Assembly: GCF_003226255.1 (NCBI RefSeq)
Contig: NZ_QJST01000012.1
Span: 1-64,000, forward strand
From: Idiomarina fontislapidosi
GTDB taxonomy: Bacteria; Pseudomonadota; Gammaproteobacteria; Enterobacterales; Alteromonadaceae
Direction: 5' to 3'
DNA length: 64,000 bases
Shown piece after piece: positions 55,875-64,000 of this stretch; position 1 is the stretch's first letter; each line of letters begins with the position of its first letter. The position numbers were made by a program, and so were the translations under genes. The notes beneath the pieces are model-generated. The model saw nothing but the letters and a program-made list of their open reading frames with translations. It did not search any database and had not been told where the DNA came from.

Positions 55875-57422
55875 TTAAATGATATCTGAGTAGCGTTGTC
55901 TGATTTTTTCCATCGCATCAATGTGGTCAATCATAATCCCCACGAGCTCTGGGTCGAAAAACTCGCCCGAGTGCAGCGTGAGATAGTCAATGGCGGCACC
56001 TGTATCTTGCGCTTCGCGATAAGAACGTTGCGTCCGCAGTGCATCGTATTGACTAGTGATTGACAGGATACGCGCATTGATATCAATGGCTTTTCCCTTT
56101 TTCCGACTGGGAAAACCGCGTCCATCCCAACGCTCATGAATGTCCTGAGCAATACGGGCGGCAAGTTGAGCGATCTCGGTATCGGTTTGACTCAGGTAGT
56201 CATGGCCTTTGATCACATTACTCATAATTTCTTCGTAATCGTGAATCGAAAGGGCGTCGGCACTTTGCGCCAACTCCATTTGCACGGATACTTTGCCGAT
56301 ATCATAGACTGATGCCGCTTGTTTCAGCTTTTCAGCTTCCTCACTGCCGGCGCCTGTGGCAATTAATAATTGCCCCGCCATCTCTGCCGACCGTTTGACA
56401 TGATGACTGATATTATCCACCGAGCGTTTTTCGATTGCTTCACCCACGGAGTAAAGTAATTCGCGTTGCGCTTCACGTTCTGTTTCGCGCAAATTCAAGT
56501 TGTCGATAGCAATAGAGCTATTATTCACAAATAGACCGAGCAAGTTTTGATCGAGCTCAGAAAGTTCGCGAACATCTTTGATGACCAATAGATATTGACG
56601 ACCACCGGTGGTTTTGTAGAGACCATAGTAATCATTATTATGGATCCTAAAAACAACCGAACGCTCTAAGTTCTGTAATTCGTTAACCAGCGTCCAATCA
56701 ATGTCTTGCGTGACCGATTGACCAACGGCTCGGGCGTAATCGCCGGTACCACCAATAATTTCAAACTCTTGGTTGTCACGCGTTTTAGCGGTCAAGCCGT
56801 GCGTACGACAGTACATGGCATCGTCAGAGTGCGTGATAAGGGCGACCAACTGTTCCAAAATACCTTGGCACAACGAGTGCATAGAGCGGGCGCTGAATAC
56901 CTCGGCAGATGCGTTAATCACCTTTTCTAAGCCGCGTTTGTTGCGCTCAATAGCATTGAGATCGCGATATGCACGTAAGCATGAGTACATTAGGGTTACC
57001 AGCTTACGGTAGGTGAGTTCCGTCTTCTCTTTGTAGTCATCAATATCGTATCGGGCGATGACATCTTCTTCTGGGGCTTGGCCCGGTTGTCCAGTACGCA
57101 ATACGATACGGATCAGGCGGTTCTGCAATTCTTGGCGGATCCAACGCGCCACATCGAGTCCGGCATGGTCGGTTTCCATCACGACATCAAGCAGTGTCAT
57201 CGCGATCTGTTTATTATCTGCCAAAAATGCCTTCGCCTGTTCGCCTGAATAGACGGAATGAAACTTAAGTGGGCGGCCATCCAGTTTAAAGTCGGCGAGC
57301 GCCATCTTGGTGATGGTATGAATTTCTTCATCATCATCCACGATTAAAATTTCATAAGGAGGGGCTGTCGAGACAACCTCCTCCTCTGGCTCGTCCTCAG
57401 AAAATAGGAAATCATCATTCAT
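55875..57422 (-). CDS. Response regulator with DUF3369 and degenerate HD domain
   Basis: Cytosolic protein of 515 residues. An acidic N-terminus is followed by a receiver domain (ILIVDDDEEIH, phospho-Asp D79 in TLLDVVMETDHAG, LRTGQPG). A DUF3369/GAF-like domain (about residues 155-315) and a C-terminal HD-GYP-like helical domain follow. In the latter the HD pair reads ASVYDIGKV, with Y373 replacing the metal-binding histidine. HERWDGRGFP keeps most of the second motif. c-di-GMP phosphodiesterase activity is therefore doubtful. I chose ATG 57422. It overlaps the upstream amidohydrolase stop by eight bases, indicating coupling. Confidence 0.88.
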   Translation of the reverse strand: MNDDFLFSEDEPEEEVVSTAPPYEILIVDDDEEIHTITKMALADFKLDGRPLKFHSVYSGEQAKAFLADNKQIAMTLLDVVMETDHAGLDVARWIRQELQNRLIRIVLRTGQPGQAPEEDVIARYDIDDYKEKTELTYRKLVTLMYSCLRAYRDLNAIERNKRGLEKVINASAEVFSARSMHSLCQGILEQLVALITHSDDAMYCRTHGLTAKTRDNQEFEIIGGTGDYARAVGQSVTQDIDWTLVNELQNLERSVVFRIHNNDYYGLYKTTGGRQYLLVIKDVRELSELDQNLLGLFVNNSSIAIDNLNLRETEREAQRELLYSVGEAIEKRSVDNISHHVKRSAEMAGQLLIATGAGSEEAEKLKQAASVYDIGKVSVQMELAQSADALSIHDYEEIMSNVIKGHDYLSQTDTEIAQLAARIAQDIHERWDGRGFPSRKKGKAIDINARILSITSQYDALRTQRSYREAQDTGAAIDYLTLHSGEFFDPELVGIMIDHIDAMEKIRQRYSDII

Positions 57423-59091
57423 TTGAAAATACCTGTTCACCAGCGACAAAGGTTTGTTCAACACCCACTTGCCAAATTTCTTTTGCATCAATGGCGAACG
57501 GGTCACGGTCTAAGACGATGAAGTCGGCCCATTTACCAGGTTCAATCGAACCGAGGGTGTCCTCTTGCCATCCAGCATACGCCGCATCGATGGTAAACGC
57601 ACGTAGCGCTTGTTCAAGAGACATTGATTCTTCCGCGTACCAACCGCCGGCTGGCATGTCTTGGCGATCTTGGCGAGTCACGGCTGCATGCAAACCATAA
57701 AATGGGTTCGCAAGCTCTACTGGAAAATCAGAACCAGCAGCAATGATAGTCCCCTGCTCAAGTAAGGTATGCCACGCATATGCGCCTTCCATACGTGCCT
57801 TACCCAGTCGAGCTTCTGCCATATTTTTGTCACTTGTGGCGTGCGTTGGCTGCATTGAAGCGATGATATTTAAGTCTTTAAACCGGTTGAGGTCGTCAAC
57901 GTTGACGATCTGCGCGTGTTCAATACGATTACGCAGGTTACGACCGCCTAGGGTTTGATAAAACTCGGCAAAGGCGTCAAGGGCAATACGGTTCGCACGG
58001 TCGCCAATGGCGTGAGTATTTATTTGGAAGCCATAAGGGATGATAAGCTCGTACAGTTGACGAATGTTATCAACCGAGGTGACCAACAGACCATGGTTGT
58101 CATGGTCGTCACTGTAAGGTTCTAGTAACGCCGCACCGCGACTGCCCAATGCGCCATCGGCATAGATTTTAACGCTACGAATAAACAGTTTGTCGTCATC
58201 ACTGCGGTAAGGGCCCTCAGCAAGTAACTGGGGTAATTGCGGTTCAGTCGCTGCAATCATCGGATAGACGCGCATTGGCATGGCACCTTGATGTTGCATG
58301 CCTTTGTAAATTGACAGGTCGACGGCAGGCACACCCGCATCATGTACCGAGGTAATACCGACTGATAGCAAATGATCGAATGCTAACTGAAACGCTTGTT
58401 TCTTCTCACTGGCTGAAGGCTCTGGAATGTGCGCTTCAATTAAGTTCATTGCATTATCGATTAGAATACCGGTGGGATTGCCTTCAGCATCCTTAATAAT
58501 CTGTCCGCCATCAGGCGCGACTGTCTCACTAGTGATACCTGCGACTTCGAGCGCTTTTGAGTTAAGCCATACCGCGTGAGCATCAACTCGCGTTAAAACG
58601 ACAGGACGATCAGCTACGAATTCGTCGAGCTGTTTGGCGGTAGGAAAACGTTTACTCGGCCAGTTTTCTTGGTTCCAGCCACGCCCTTTAATCCATTTAA
58701 GGTCACCGTGCTGCTGGGCATACGCATTGACGGCGCTGACTGCATCAGAAGCCGATTTGCTCTCACGAAGATCAACTTGCAACAGGCTCAAACCTAATCC
58801 AAGCACATGGCCATGGGCATCGATAAGCCCCGGCAGTACGGTCTTACCGTTTAAATCAACCTGTTTGAAATTAGGAAATTGCTGCGTCAGGTTTGCGTCA
58901 CCCATGGCGGTAAACTTGCCATTGCGGACGGCAAATGCGCTGAATTGCTCAAGTTGCGCATCCTGCCCAGCAGGGCTTGTTAGCGTGTATCCGTTAACAT
59001 TTGTATAAACTGTCTGTGCTTTAATTGAGGTAGTTGATAGAGCACTGACCGCAATCAATGAGGTCAGAATTAAATGACTGAGTAATCTCAT
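57415..59091 (-). CDS. Secreted amidohydrolase, YtcJ/AepA-like
   Basis: Metal-dependent amidohydrolase of 558 residues with a signal peptide (MRLLSHLILTSLIAVSALST, cut near SIKAQ), so probably periplasmic or exported. The fold shows the N-terminal beta-sandwich, LPGLIDAHGHVLGLG (metal-binding His-x-His), the carbamylation/second metal region, RIEHAQIV, AAGSDFPVELANP and the C-terminal GSIEPGKWADFIVLDRDPF. Members hydrolyse amides or cyclic imides, and substrate assignment by eye is not possible. The ATG at 59091 has AGGGA upstream. It heads the amidohydrolase-regulator-pdxH operon. Confidence 0.88.
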   Translation of the reverse strand: MRLLSHLILTSLIAVSALSTTSIKAQTVYTNVNGYTLTSPAGQDAQLEQFSAFAVRNGKFTAMGDANLTQQFPNFKQVDLNGKTVLPGLIDAHGHVLGLGLSLLQVDLRESKSASDAVSAVNAYAQQHGDLKWIKGRGWNQENWPSKRFPTAKQLDEFVADRPVVLTRVDAHAVWLNSKALEVAGITSETVAPDGGQIIKDAEGNPTGILIDNAMNLIEAHIPEPSASEKKQAFQLAFDHLLSVGITSVHDAGVPAVDLSIYKGMQHQGAMPMRVYPMIAATEPQLPQLLAEGPYRSDDDKLFIRSVKIYADGALGSRGAALLEPYSDDHDNHGLLVTSVDNIRQLYELIIPYGFQINTHAIGDRANRIALDAFAEFYQTLGGRNLRNRIEHAQIVNVDDLNRFKDLNIIASMQPTHATSDKNMAEARLGKARMEGAYAWHTLLEQGTIIAAGSDFPVELANPFYGLHAAVTRQDRQDMPAGGWYAEESMSLEQALRAFTIDAAYAGWQEDTLGSIEPGKWADFIVLDRDPFAIDAKEIWQVGVEQTFVAGEQVFSNE

Positions 59092-59291
59092 AATAATTCC
59101 CTGTAAATGAGCCGTTCGCTTACTATACAAGGTTTTTGCACGAATGCATAAAGTGCAAAGATCACATACCTGTTAATAAACTTAACAAATGGTCTAACAA
59201 AGCATATTAAATTGCTTGAAGACTTGCTCTGTTGTCTAATTCGGGTATGCTAAAAGTTAAATAGGCAAGGATTTTAAACGAGAGAAACCAG

Positions 59292-59915
59292 ATGAAGATT
59301 TTAATAATTGATCCATCGTTCTTCATGCGTTCAGGGCTCATACAATTACTGACCAACTATGCAACACAGCCAGCAATTTACGAGGCTGATTCGTTTGCAG
59401 TCGCCGAGAACTATCTTAAGGCGGATGAGTTCAATATCATCTTCGTAGAGATGGAATTGCCCGATGAAGAAATCCGCCCGGCGTTACAGCGCCTTAAGCG
59501 ACTCGCACCTTCCGCGCACTTGGTCCTTTTTACCAAGGCGAAGGCGATTGGTGATGTACGTCAAGTAATGGCGGCGGGTGTGCGTAGTTATTTACCCAAA
59601 GACGCTACCGCTGAACAGGCAAAGATGGCTATTCGTGGATTGTTAAACGGAGATCGCTATTTGCCAGACGATCCTAATCTTAACGAGCCCCGCAACAAAA
59701 GTAGCGGTGCCGAGAGCTTTTTATCGCCACGCCAACTTGAAATTATGCAGCTATTAGCTCAAGGTCTATCTAATAAAGAAATTGCAAACATTTTGGGTAT
59801 TACAGAGGGTACTATCCGTGTCCATTTGTCTGCGATTTTTAAAGCGATTAAGGTATCGAACCGTACGGAAGCGACGCTTTGGTACTTATTACGTCAGAAA
59901 AAACTTGTTGATTAG
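59292..59915 (+). CDS. LuxR/NarL-type regulator with Glu in place of the phospho-aspartate
   Basis: Protein of 207 residues. The receiver domain keeps the general fold (ILIIDPSFFMRSG, LFTKAK, SYLPKDA with the lysine), but the phosphorylation site reads IIFVEMELP, with E53 where Asp is expected, and the first acidic pocket has a single Asp (D7). The C-terminal LuxR helix-turn-helix is intact (LSPRQLEIMQLLAQGLSNKEI, GTIRVHLSAIFKAI). It probably acts without phosphorylation, perhaps constitutively. It begins a plus-strand series with a DUF1285 protein and flrA. Confidence 0.88.
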   Translation: MKILIIDPSFFMRSGLIQLLTNYATQPAIYEADSFAVAENYLKADEFNIIFVEMELPDEEIRPALQRLKRLAPSAHLVLFTKAKAIGDVRQVMAAGVRSYLPKDATAEQAKMAIRGLLNGDRYLPDDPNLNEPRNKSSGAESFLSPRQLEIMQLLAQGLSNKEIANILGITEGTIRVHLSAIFKAIKVSNRTEATLWYLLRQKKLVD

Positions 59916-59921
59916 TTGCCT

Positions 59922-60452
59922 ATGTCACTAAGCGATTTAGCTAAACAGCTTGAGTCGTATCATCATGCTCCCACTGAAAAGTGGGATCCGCCGTACTGTG
60001 GCGAAATTCCGATGCACATTAACGCTCAGGGCGAGTGGCTATACCAAGACTCTCCCATAACGCGCTCAGCGCTCGTGAAGCTTTTTGCATCAGTACTGAC
60101 TTTTGAGGCGGGCGAGTATTTTCTGATAACCCCCGCAGAAAAAGTTAAAATAAGTGTCGAGGACGCTCCATTTCTGATTGTTGACTGGCAATTTTACGAT
60201 TACGAGGGTGAAACAGTAATTCAAGTTGTCACTAATATTGATGAACGATATATTTTGAATCAGCAACTGTTAAGTTATGTTAAGGATGACATACCTTATT
60301 TCGAACTTCCGACAGGCTTGACAGCAAAAGTTCATCGCAATGTTTTTTATCAATGGGTAGAAGTTGCGAAGCAACGAACGCTCGGTGATGTAACAGAATT
60401 ATTTCTTCATAGCGCTGGATATGACTTTGTGATTGGTCGGCTGAAAAATTAA
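59922..60452 (+). CDS. DUF1285-family protein
   Basis: Cytosolic protein of 176 residues. The N-terminal WDPPYCGEIPMHINAQGEWLYQDSPI segment and central YFLITPAEKVKISVEDAPFLIVD are the DUF1285 signature. Structures in the family show two small beta domains, and the role is unknown. I chose ATG 59922. A TTG at 59916 overlaps nothing, and both start positions lack a strong ribosome site, so coupling to the upstream regulator (six bases away) is likely. flrA follows after 11 bases. Confidence 0.78.
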   Translation: MSLSDLAKQLESYHHAPTEKWDPPYCGEIPMHINAQGEWLYQDSPITRSALVKLFASVLTFEAGEYFLITPAEKVKISVEDAPFLIVDWQFYDYEGETVIQVVTNIDERYILNQQLLSYVKDDIPYFELPTGLTAKVHRNVFYQWVEVAKQRTLGDVTELFLHSAGYDFVIGRLKN

Positions 60453-60463
60453 AGGGTTGATTT

Positions 60464-61921
60464 GTGGTAAAATCCTCAACTAGAGATGCTCGAGTCATTT
60501 ACGTACTTGAGTCCAATACAGAGCGTAAGAAGCAACTACAGACAGTGCTCGACTTTATGGGCGAACTCGTTGAATGCCATACCCAGTGGTTAACCGATGA
60601 GCAGTTAGACAATGCGCTATGCATTATTGCTGGCGATTGTATTGATGACCTCGAGTCATTGGCTAATGAGTATCCCAACCTGCCCTTTATCCGTGCTAAT
60701 GAACGCCACGAGAGTGCGTTTCGAAAAGCCAATGTTGTCGGGCAAATCACCGATTCGTTAAGCTACGATGAGCTCTCGCACCTAATTCGATATTGCCAAG
60801 CCTATCACCGCCATTTACCTAGCCAACGCGCGCAATCCGGTCAGGTTGCTGATGTGCTTGAAACCAAATTAGTAGGTCAAAGCTACGATATCCGCGAGAT
60901 TCGTAAACTCATCCAGCAGGTGGCGGGCAGCGAGGCAAACGTACTTGTGTTAGGAGAGTCCGGTACAGGTAAAGAGGTGGTGGCACGCGGCATACACCAG
61001 CTGTCATCGCGCTGTCATGGACCCTTCGTACCGGTTAACTGCGGTGCGATCCCCCCAGATTTGCTTGAAAGTGAACTCTTCGGACATGAAAAAGGCGCGT
61101 TTACTGGCGCTATTGGCGTGCGCAAGGGCCGTTTCGAGTTAGCCCAGGGTGGCACACTATTTTTGGACGAAATTGGTGATATGCCTTTGCCTATGCAGGT
61201 GAAGCTATTACGTGTTTTGCAAGAGCGCATTTTCGAACGCATTGGTGGTAGCAAAAGTATAACTGCTGACGTTCGAGTCGTTGCGGCAACACACCGTCAA
61301 TTAGAAGACATGATTGCCGATGGAAGATTTCGTGAGGACCTTTATTACCGCCTAAACGTGTTTCCTATCGAGGTGCCTGCGCTCCGTGAACGCTCAGAGG
61401 ACGTGCCTTTATTACTGCGTGAAATTGCTCGGCGCTTTAAAGAAGAGCGCGGTATTGGGATACGCTTTACCGAGCGTGCGATGCAGTCTCTAGAGGCTCA
61501 CCCTTGGCCGGGCAACGTTCGGGAGCTATCTAACTTGATTGAGCGACTCTCTATTACTCACCCTAATCAGTTGGTTGATGTAAGTGATTTACCGCACAAA
61601 TATAGGCACATCGATAGTGAAGAAATCACGCCAGAATACCCAGACGAGTTGCAGGAAAGAGATGCGCTGAACGCCATTTTTTCTGATGACGACGAAGATG
61701 ATCTCGACGAAGAAGAACTTGTTTCGTTACCGACTTCTGCTGCCGAAATCCCGGAAACGGGACTCAATCTAAAAGATATGCTGGCTGAGATTGAAGTTGA
61801 AATGATTAAACAAGCACTTGAACGTGCAGACGGAGTGGTTGCTAAAGCCGCTGAGTTACTGAGTATGAGACGCACAACTTTGGTTGAAAAAATGAAGAAG
61901 TACGACATCGCTAAAGTATAG
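60464..61921 (+). CDS. flrA: Sigma-54-dependent flagellar master regulator FlrA/FleQ
   Basis: Protein of 485 residues. An N-terminal FleQ-type receiver-like domain without a phospho-Asp is followed by an AAA+ domain: Walker [16 protein letters not shown], sigma-54 contact loop [16 protein letters not shown], Walker [12 protein letters not shown], and the arginine-rich sensor region. After an acidic linker of about 40 residues comes a Fis-type helix-turn-helix ([26 protein letters not shown]). It activates class II flagellar operons. Starts at GTG 60464 with AAAGGG before it. The sigma-54 promoter of flrB lies just downstream. Confidence 0.93.
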   Translation: MVKSSTRDARVIYVLESNTERKKQLQTVLDFMGELVECHTQWLTDEQLDNALCIIAGDCIDDLESLANEYPNLPFIRANERHESAFRKANVVGQITDSLSYDELSHLIRYCQAYHRHLPSQRAQSGQVADVLETKLVGQSYDIREIRKLIQQVAGSEANVLVLGESGTGKEVVARGIHQLSSRCHGPFVPVNCGAIPPDLLESELFGHEKGAFTGAIGVRKGRFELAQGGTLFLDEIGDMPLPMQVKLLRVLQERIFERIGGSKSITADVRVVAATHRQLEDMIADGRFREDLYYRLNVFPIEVPALRERSEDVPLLLREIARRFKEERGIGIRFTERAMQSLEAHPWPGNVRELSNLIERLSITHPNQLVDVSDLPHKYRHIDSEEITPEYPDELQERDALNAIFSDDDEDDLDEEELVSLPTSAAEIPETGLNLKDMLAEIEVEMIKQALERADGVVAKAAELLSMRRTTLVEKMKKYDIAKV

Positions 61922-61970
61922 TGATGGAATTTTGACGCGTCTAAGTATCTGAAATAAATAATAAAAATCA

Positions 61971-61984
61971 GGCATATCTTTTGC
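61971..61984 (+). promoter_or_regulatory. Sigma-54 promoter of flrBC
   Basis: AGGCATATCTTTTGCAT has the GG at 61971-61972 and GC at 61983-61984, 12 bases apart, with the TTGCA of the -12 element intact. It resembles TGGCAC-N5-TTGCA with two mismatches in the -24 element. FlrA, encoded just upstream, activates flrBC through sigma-54 in Vibrio. Confidence 0.75.
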
Positions 61985-61986
61985 AT

Positions 61987-62020
61987 GGTTAGCGTAGAAC
62001 TTTTTTAGGATGCGCTAACC
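61987..62020 (+). repeat. Inverted repeat at the flrB start region
   Basis: GGTTAGCG (61987-61994) and CGCTAACC (62013-62020) are perfect inverted repeats around 18 bases that contain the ribosome site AGGA. The right arm ends one base before the flrB ATG. With a predicted start site near 61996 the left arm would not be transcribed, so it may be an operator rather than an RNA hairpin. Confidence 0.6.
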
Positions 62021-62021
62021 A

Positions 62022-63020
62022 ATGCAATCTAATCATGCACTTATTGATGCAATGCCGAATGCCGTCATTTTGGTGAATGGGCAGGGCATTGTCGATTACT
62101 GTAACCCCAATAGTGTCAAATTGATGGGGGCCAATCTATGTGGTGAATTATGGCGCGACTGTGTCGCCCGTACATTCACACCCAAAGCCGATGACTGGCA
62201 TGAAGTGTCTTTGCATAACGGACGCCGTGTGCGGGTTGATGTGTCGAGTCTGCCAGATCAGCCTGGTCAGCTTGTTGTGCTGACTGACTTGACTGAAACT
62301 CGCGATCTGCAAGCTCAACTTGCCCACTTACAACGCCTTTCGTCAATGGGCAGAATGGTTGCTTCGTTAGCTCACCAAATACGTACTCCGTTAGCTACTG
62401 CTTTACTTTACGCAGAACACCTTTCGACAAGTAATCTAGATACAGAAAAACGTGTCAACTTTAGCGGAAAACTCAAAGCGCGGTTACATGACCTTGAGCA
62501 TCATGTAAATGACATGCTGTTGTTTGCCAAAAGTGGTCAACAAAGTACGCTTTCGAATGTCAGCGCCAACAAGCTAATGACACACATAGAGCAAACGGTT
62601 GAAGCATATGCCAAACAGCGAAGCATTGCTATCCAATGGCGCCACGACACTTCAACACCCACCTTAAAAATCAACAAGACAGCGGTCGCTGGCGCAATCC
62701 AAAACCTGATTACCAATGCCATTGATGCAAGCAGCCCAGGGCAATCGATAGTTGTTGAGGCTTCTAGTCATGGCGGTCAGTGGCGCTGTCGTGTCAGTGA
62801 CCAGGGTAAGGGGATTGATGAAGCCATGAAAGCCCGACTATTTACGCCATTTGCGACCAATAAACCTCACGGCACAGGGCTGGGCCTCGCCGTAGTCGAT
62901 ACGGTGGTAAAAGCCCACGGCGGTGAGATCGAATGGCGGTCTGAAAAAGGTCGCGGCAGTGACTTTATTGTCTTGTTTCCCACAATTCAGCAACCTGACT
63001 TGGAGGTGCGTTATGGATAG
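62022..63020 (+). CDS. flrB: Flagellar sensor histidine kinase FlrB
   Basis: Soluble kinase of 332 residues. An N-terminal PAS domain (AMPNAVILVNGQGIVDYCNPNS) is followed by HisKA with the acceptor histidine in ASLAHQIRTPLA (about residue 118) and an ATPase domain with NLITNAIDA, VSDQGKGID and GTGLGLAVV. It phosphorylates FlrC to switch on class III flagellar genes. The stop overlaps flrC by eight bases. Confidence 0.92.
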   Translation: MQSNHALIDAMPNAVILVNGQGIVDYCNPNSVKLMGANLCGELWRDCVARTFTPKADDWHEVSLHNGRRVRVDVSSLPDQPGQLVVLTDLTETRDLQAQLAHLQRLSSMGRMVASLAHQIRTPLATALLYAEHLSTSNLDTEKRVNFSGKLKARLHDLEHHVNDMLLFAKSGQQSTLSNVSANKLMTHIEQTVEAYAKQRSIAIQWRHDTSTPTLKINKTAVAGAIQNLITNAIDASSPGQSIVVEASSHGGQWRCRVSDQGKGIDEAMKARLFTPFATNKPHGTGLGLAVVDTVVKAHGGEIEWRSEKGRGSDFIVLFPTIQQPDLEVRYG

Positions 63021-64000
63021 TCCTACTGTATTAGTGGTAGAGGACGACGCGGCTTTAAGAGAGGCCATCACCGATACACTTGAGCTCGCAAATTATCAGT
63101 GCTTGCATGCAGATAGCGGTGAGTCGGCATTACTTAAGCTAAAGAAACATAAAGTCGATTTGGTCGTCAGTGACGTGCAAATGCCTGGTATGAATGGCTT
63201 GCAGCTACTTCGAAACATAAAGCATCTGCAGATTAATGTACCGATCGTGATGATGACCGCTTACGCTAAAGTCGATGATGCCGTCGTCGCGATGCGCGAA
63301 GGCGCAATTGATTACCTAAGTAAACCCTTTTCGATCGACGAATTGACGCATTTGGTACAACGCTACGCCCCGATAGACGAAGCTGCAAGTGACGGGATTG
63401 TGGTGCGTGATAAGTCGAGTTTAGCGCTGCTGGAACTGGCCAAAAAAGTGGCACGCACGAACGCAACCGTCCTTATAACGGGCCCCAGTGGTACAGGTAA
63501 GGAAGTACTTGCAAGGTACATCCATCAGCAGTCGGGGCGCGGTCAGCGTCCTTTTGTCGCGGTGAATTGTGCAGCGATCCCTGAAACTATGCTGGAATCA
63601 CTGTTGTTTGGTTATGAAAAAGGAGCTTTCACTGGCGCCACACAATCCTCGCCCGGCAAATTTGAGCTGGCGCAAGGGGGGACGCTCTTGCTGGATGAAG
63701 TGACGGAAATGGATATCGCTCTGCAAGCCAAGCTTTTGCGTGTGATTCAAGAGCGTCAAGTCGAGCGTTTGGGCGCTCGCCAAGCAATACGGTTAGACGT
63801 GCGCATTATTGCAACCTCAAACCGTGATATAAAAACAGCAGTCGCCGAAGGAACATTTCGTGAAGATCTGATGTACCGCTTGAACGTTTTTCCTCTGCAT
63901 TGGCTCCCTCTCGCTCAGCGGCGCGACGATATCGAGCCGATTGCTGAATCGCTAATTGCACGACACCGTCAACGACTCGGTATCCGAGAGCCCGTAAAGC
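63013..64000 (+). CDS. flrC: Sigma-54-dependent response regulator FlrC (3' end outside window)
   Basis: The first 329 codons are present. The receiver has VVEDDAAL, the phospho-Asp in LVVSDVQMPGMNG (about residue 54), T in VMMTAYA and K in YLSKPF. The AAA+ domain has Walker A GPSGTGKEVLARYIH, the sigma-54 loop KGAFTGAT and Walker B GGTLLLDEV. The helix-turn-helix lies beyond the window. ATG 63013 is preceded by TGGAGGTG and overlaps the flrB stop. It activates late flagellar genes once FlrB phosphorylates it. Confidence 0.92.
   Translation, partial: MDSPTVLVVEDDAALREAITDTLELANYQCLHADSGESALLKLKKHKVDLVVSDVQMPGMNGLQLLRNIKHLQINVPIVMMTAYAKVDDAVVAMREGAIDYLSKPFSIDELTHLVQRYAPIDEAASDGIVVRDKSSLALLELAKKVARTNATVLITGPSGTGKEVLARYIHQQSGRGQRPFVAVNCAAIPETMLESLLFGYEKGAFTGATQSSPGKFELAQGGTLLLDEVTEMDIALQAKLLRVIQERQVERLGARQAIRLDVRIIATSNRDIKTAVAEGTFREDLMYRLNVFPLHWLPLAQRRDDIEPIAESLIARHRQRLGIREPVK

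Noticed and set aside
59224-59251. TTGCTC and TATGCT, 16 bases apart, as sigma-70 promoter of the LuxR-type regulator gene
   Set aside because: The match is weak in the -35 and AT-rich DNA gives several alternatives, so it was not listed as a feature.

Overview
The window looks like a chromosomal segment of a marine gammaproteobacterium of the Alteromonadales/Shewanella/Idiomarina type. This is inferred from several gene characters: an argininosuccinate lyase fused to an N-acetylglutamate synthase domain, a Shewanella-like ArgF, the polar-flagellum regulators flrA-flrB-flrC, an azurin, two TonB-dependent receptors, and glyoxylate-shunt genes with aceK. Most of it is core metabolism packed into short operons with gaps of about 10 bases. 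No stretch longer than 300 bases lacks a gene.

Layout. 1-6000: a broken RlpA-like gene, a metallo-beta-lactamase-fold cyclic-nucleotide phosphodiesterase, and a tight run of ybjQ-like, DUF998, copA, murI and MAPEG genes. 6200-13800: malic enzyme, a cystathionine lyase/synthase-type enzyme, azurin, and an RND efflux pair. 13800-22000 (minus): a soluble GAF histidine kinase, TerB and solute-binding protein operon, a LysR regulator, and a MacAB-like ABC exporter operon with two permeases. 22100-28500: aceK facing aceBA, then a chemotaxis receptor. 28500-35600: argE divergent from argCBFGH(A), with two ArgR-type boxes between them. 35600-41300: a Pho-box promoter ahead of a large duplicated beta-helix-type lipoprotein and a TonB-dependent receptor. 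41300-45200: MscS, a glutathione S-transferase, two poorly known proteins and a thioredoxin. 45285-50103: a small putative island beside tRNA-Phe, carrying a TonB-dependent receptor, a response regulator and a histidine kinase. 50100-55200: speA, speB, pfkA and an Ldh-family dehydrogenase. 55200-59100 (minus): an operon of amidohydrolase, a REC/DUF3369/degenerate-HD regulator and pdxH. 59300-64000: an atypical LuxR-type regulator, a DUF1285 protein, flrA, then flrBC behind a sigma-54 promoter. flrC is cut by the window end.

The most interesting part is 35.6-41.3 kb. A near-perfect pair of 7-base TTGTCAC repeats on an 11-base period sits 10 bases before a -10-like hexamer. This is the geometry of PhoB-activated promoters. 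It drives a surface-lipoprotein gene made of two homologous 438-residue units, followed by a TonB receptor gene. I infer a phosphate-starvation-induced outer-membrane uptake system in which the lipoprotein replaces the SusD-like partner. The second accessory feature is the tRNA-Phe locus. It has three copies of the tRNA 3' end, one of them about 4.7 kb away, bracketing a receptor/two-component cassette with no integrase.

Arginine genes link up across the window: synthesis (argECBFGH(A)) at 28.5-35.6 kb, and decarboxylation to putrescine (speA, speB) at 50-53 kb.
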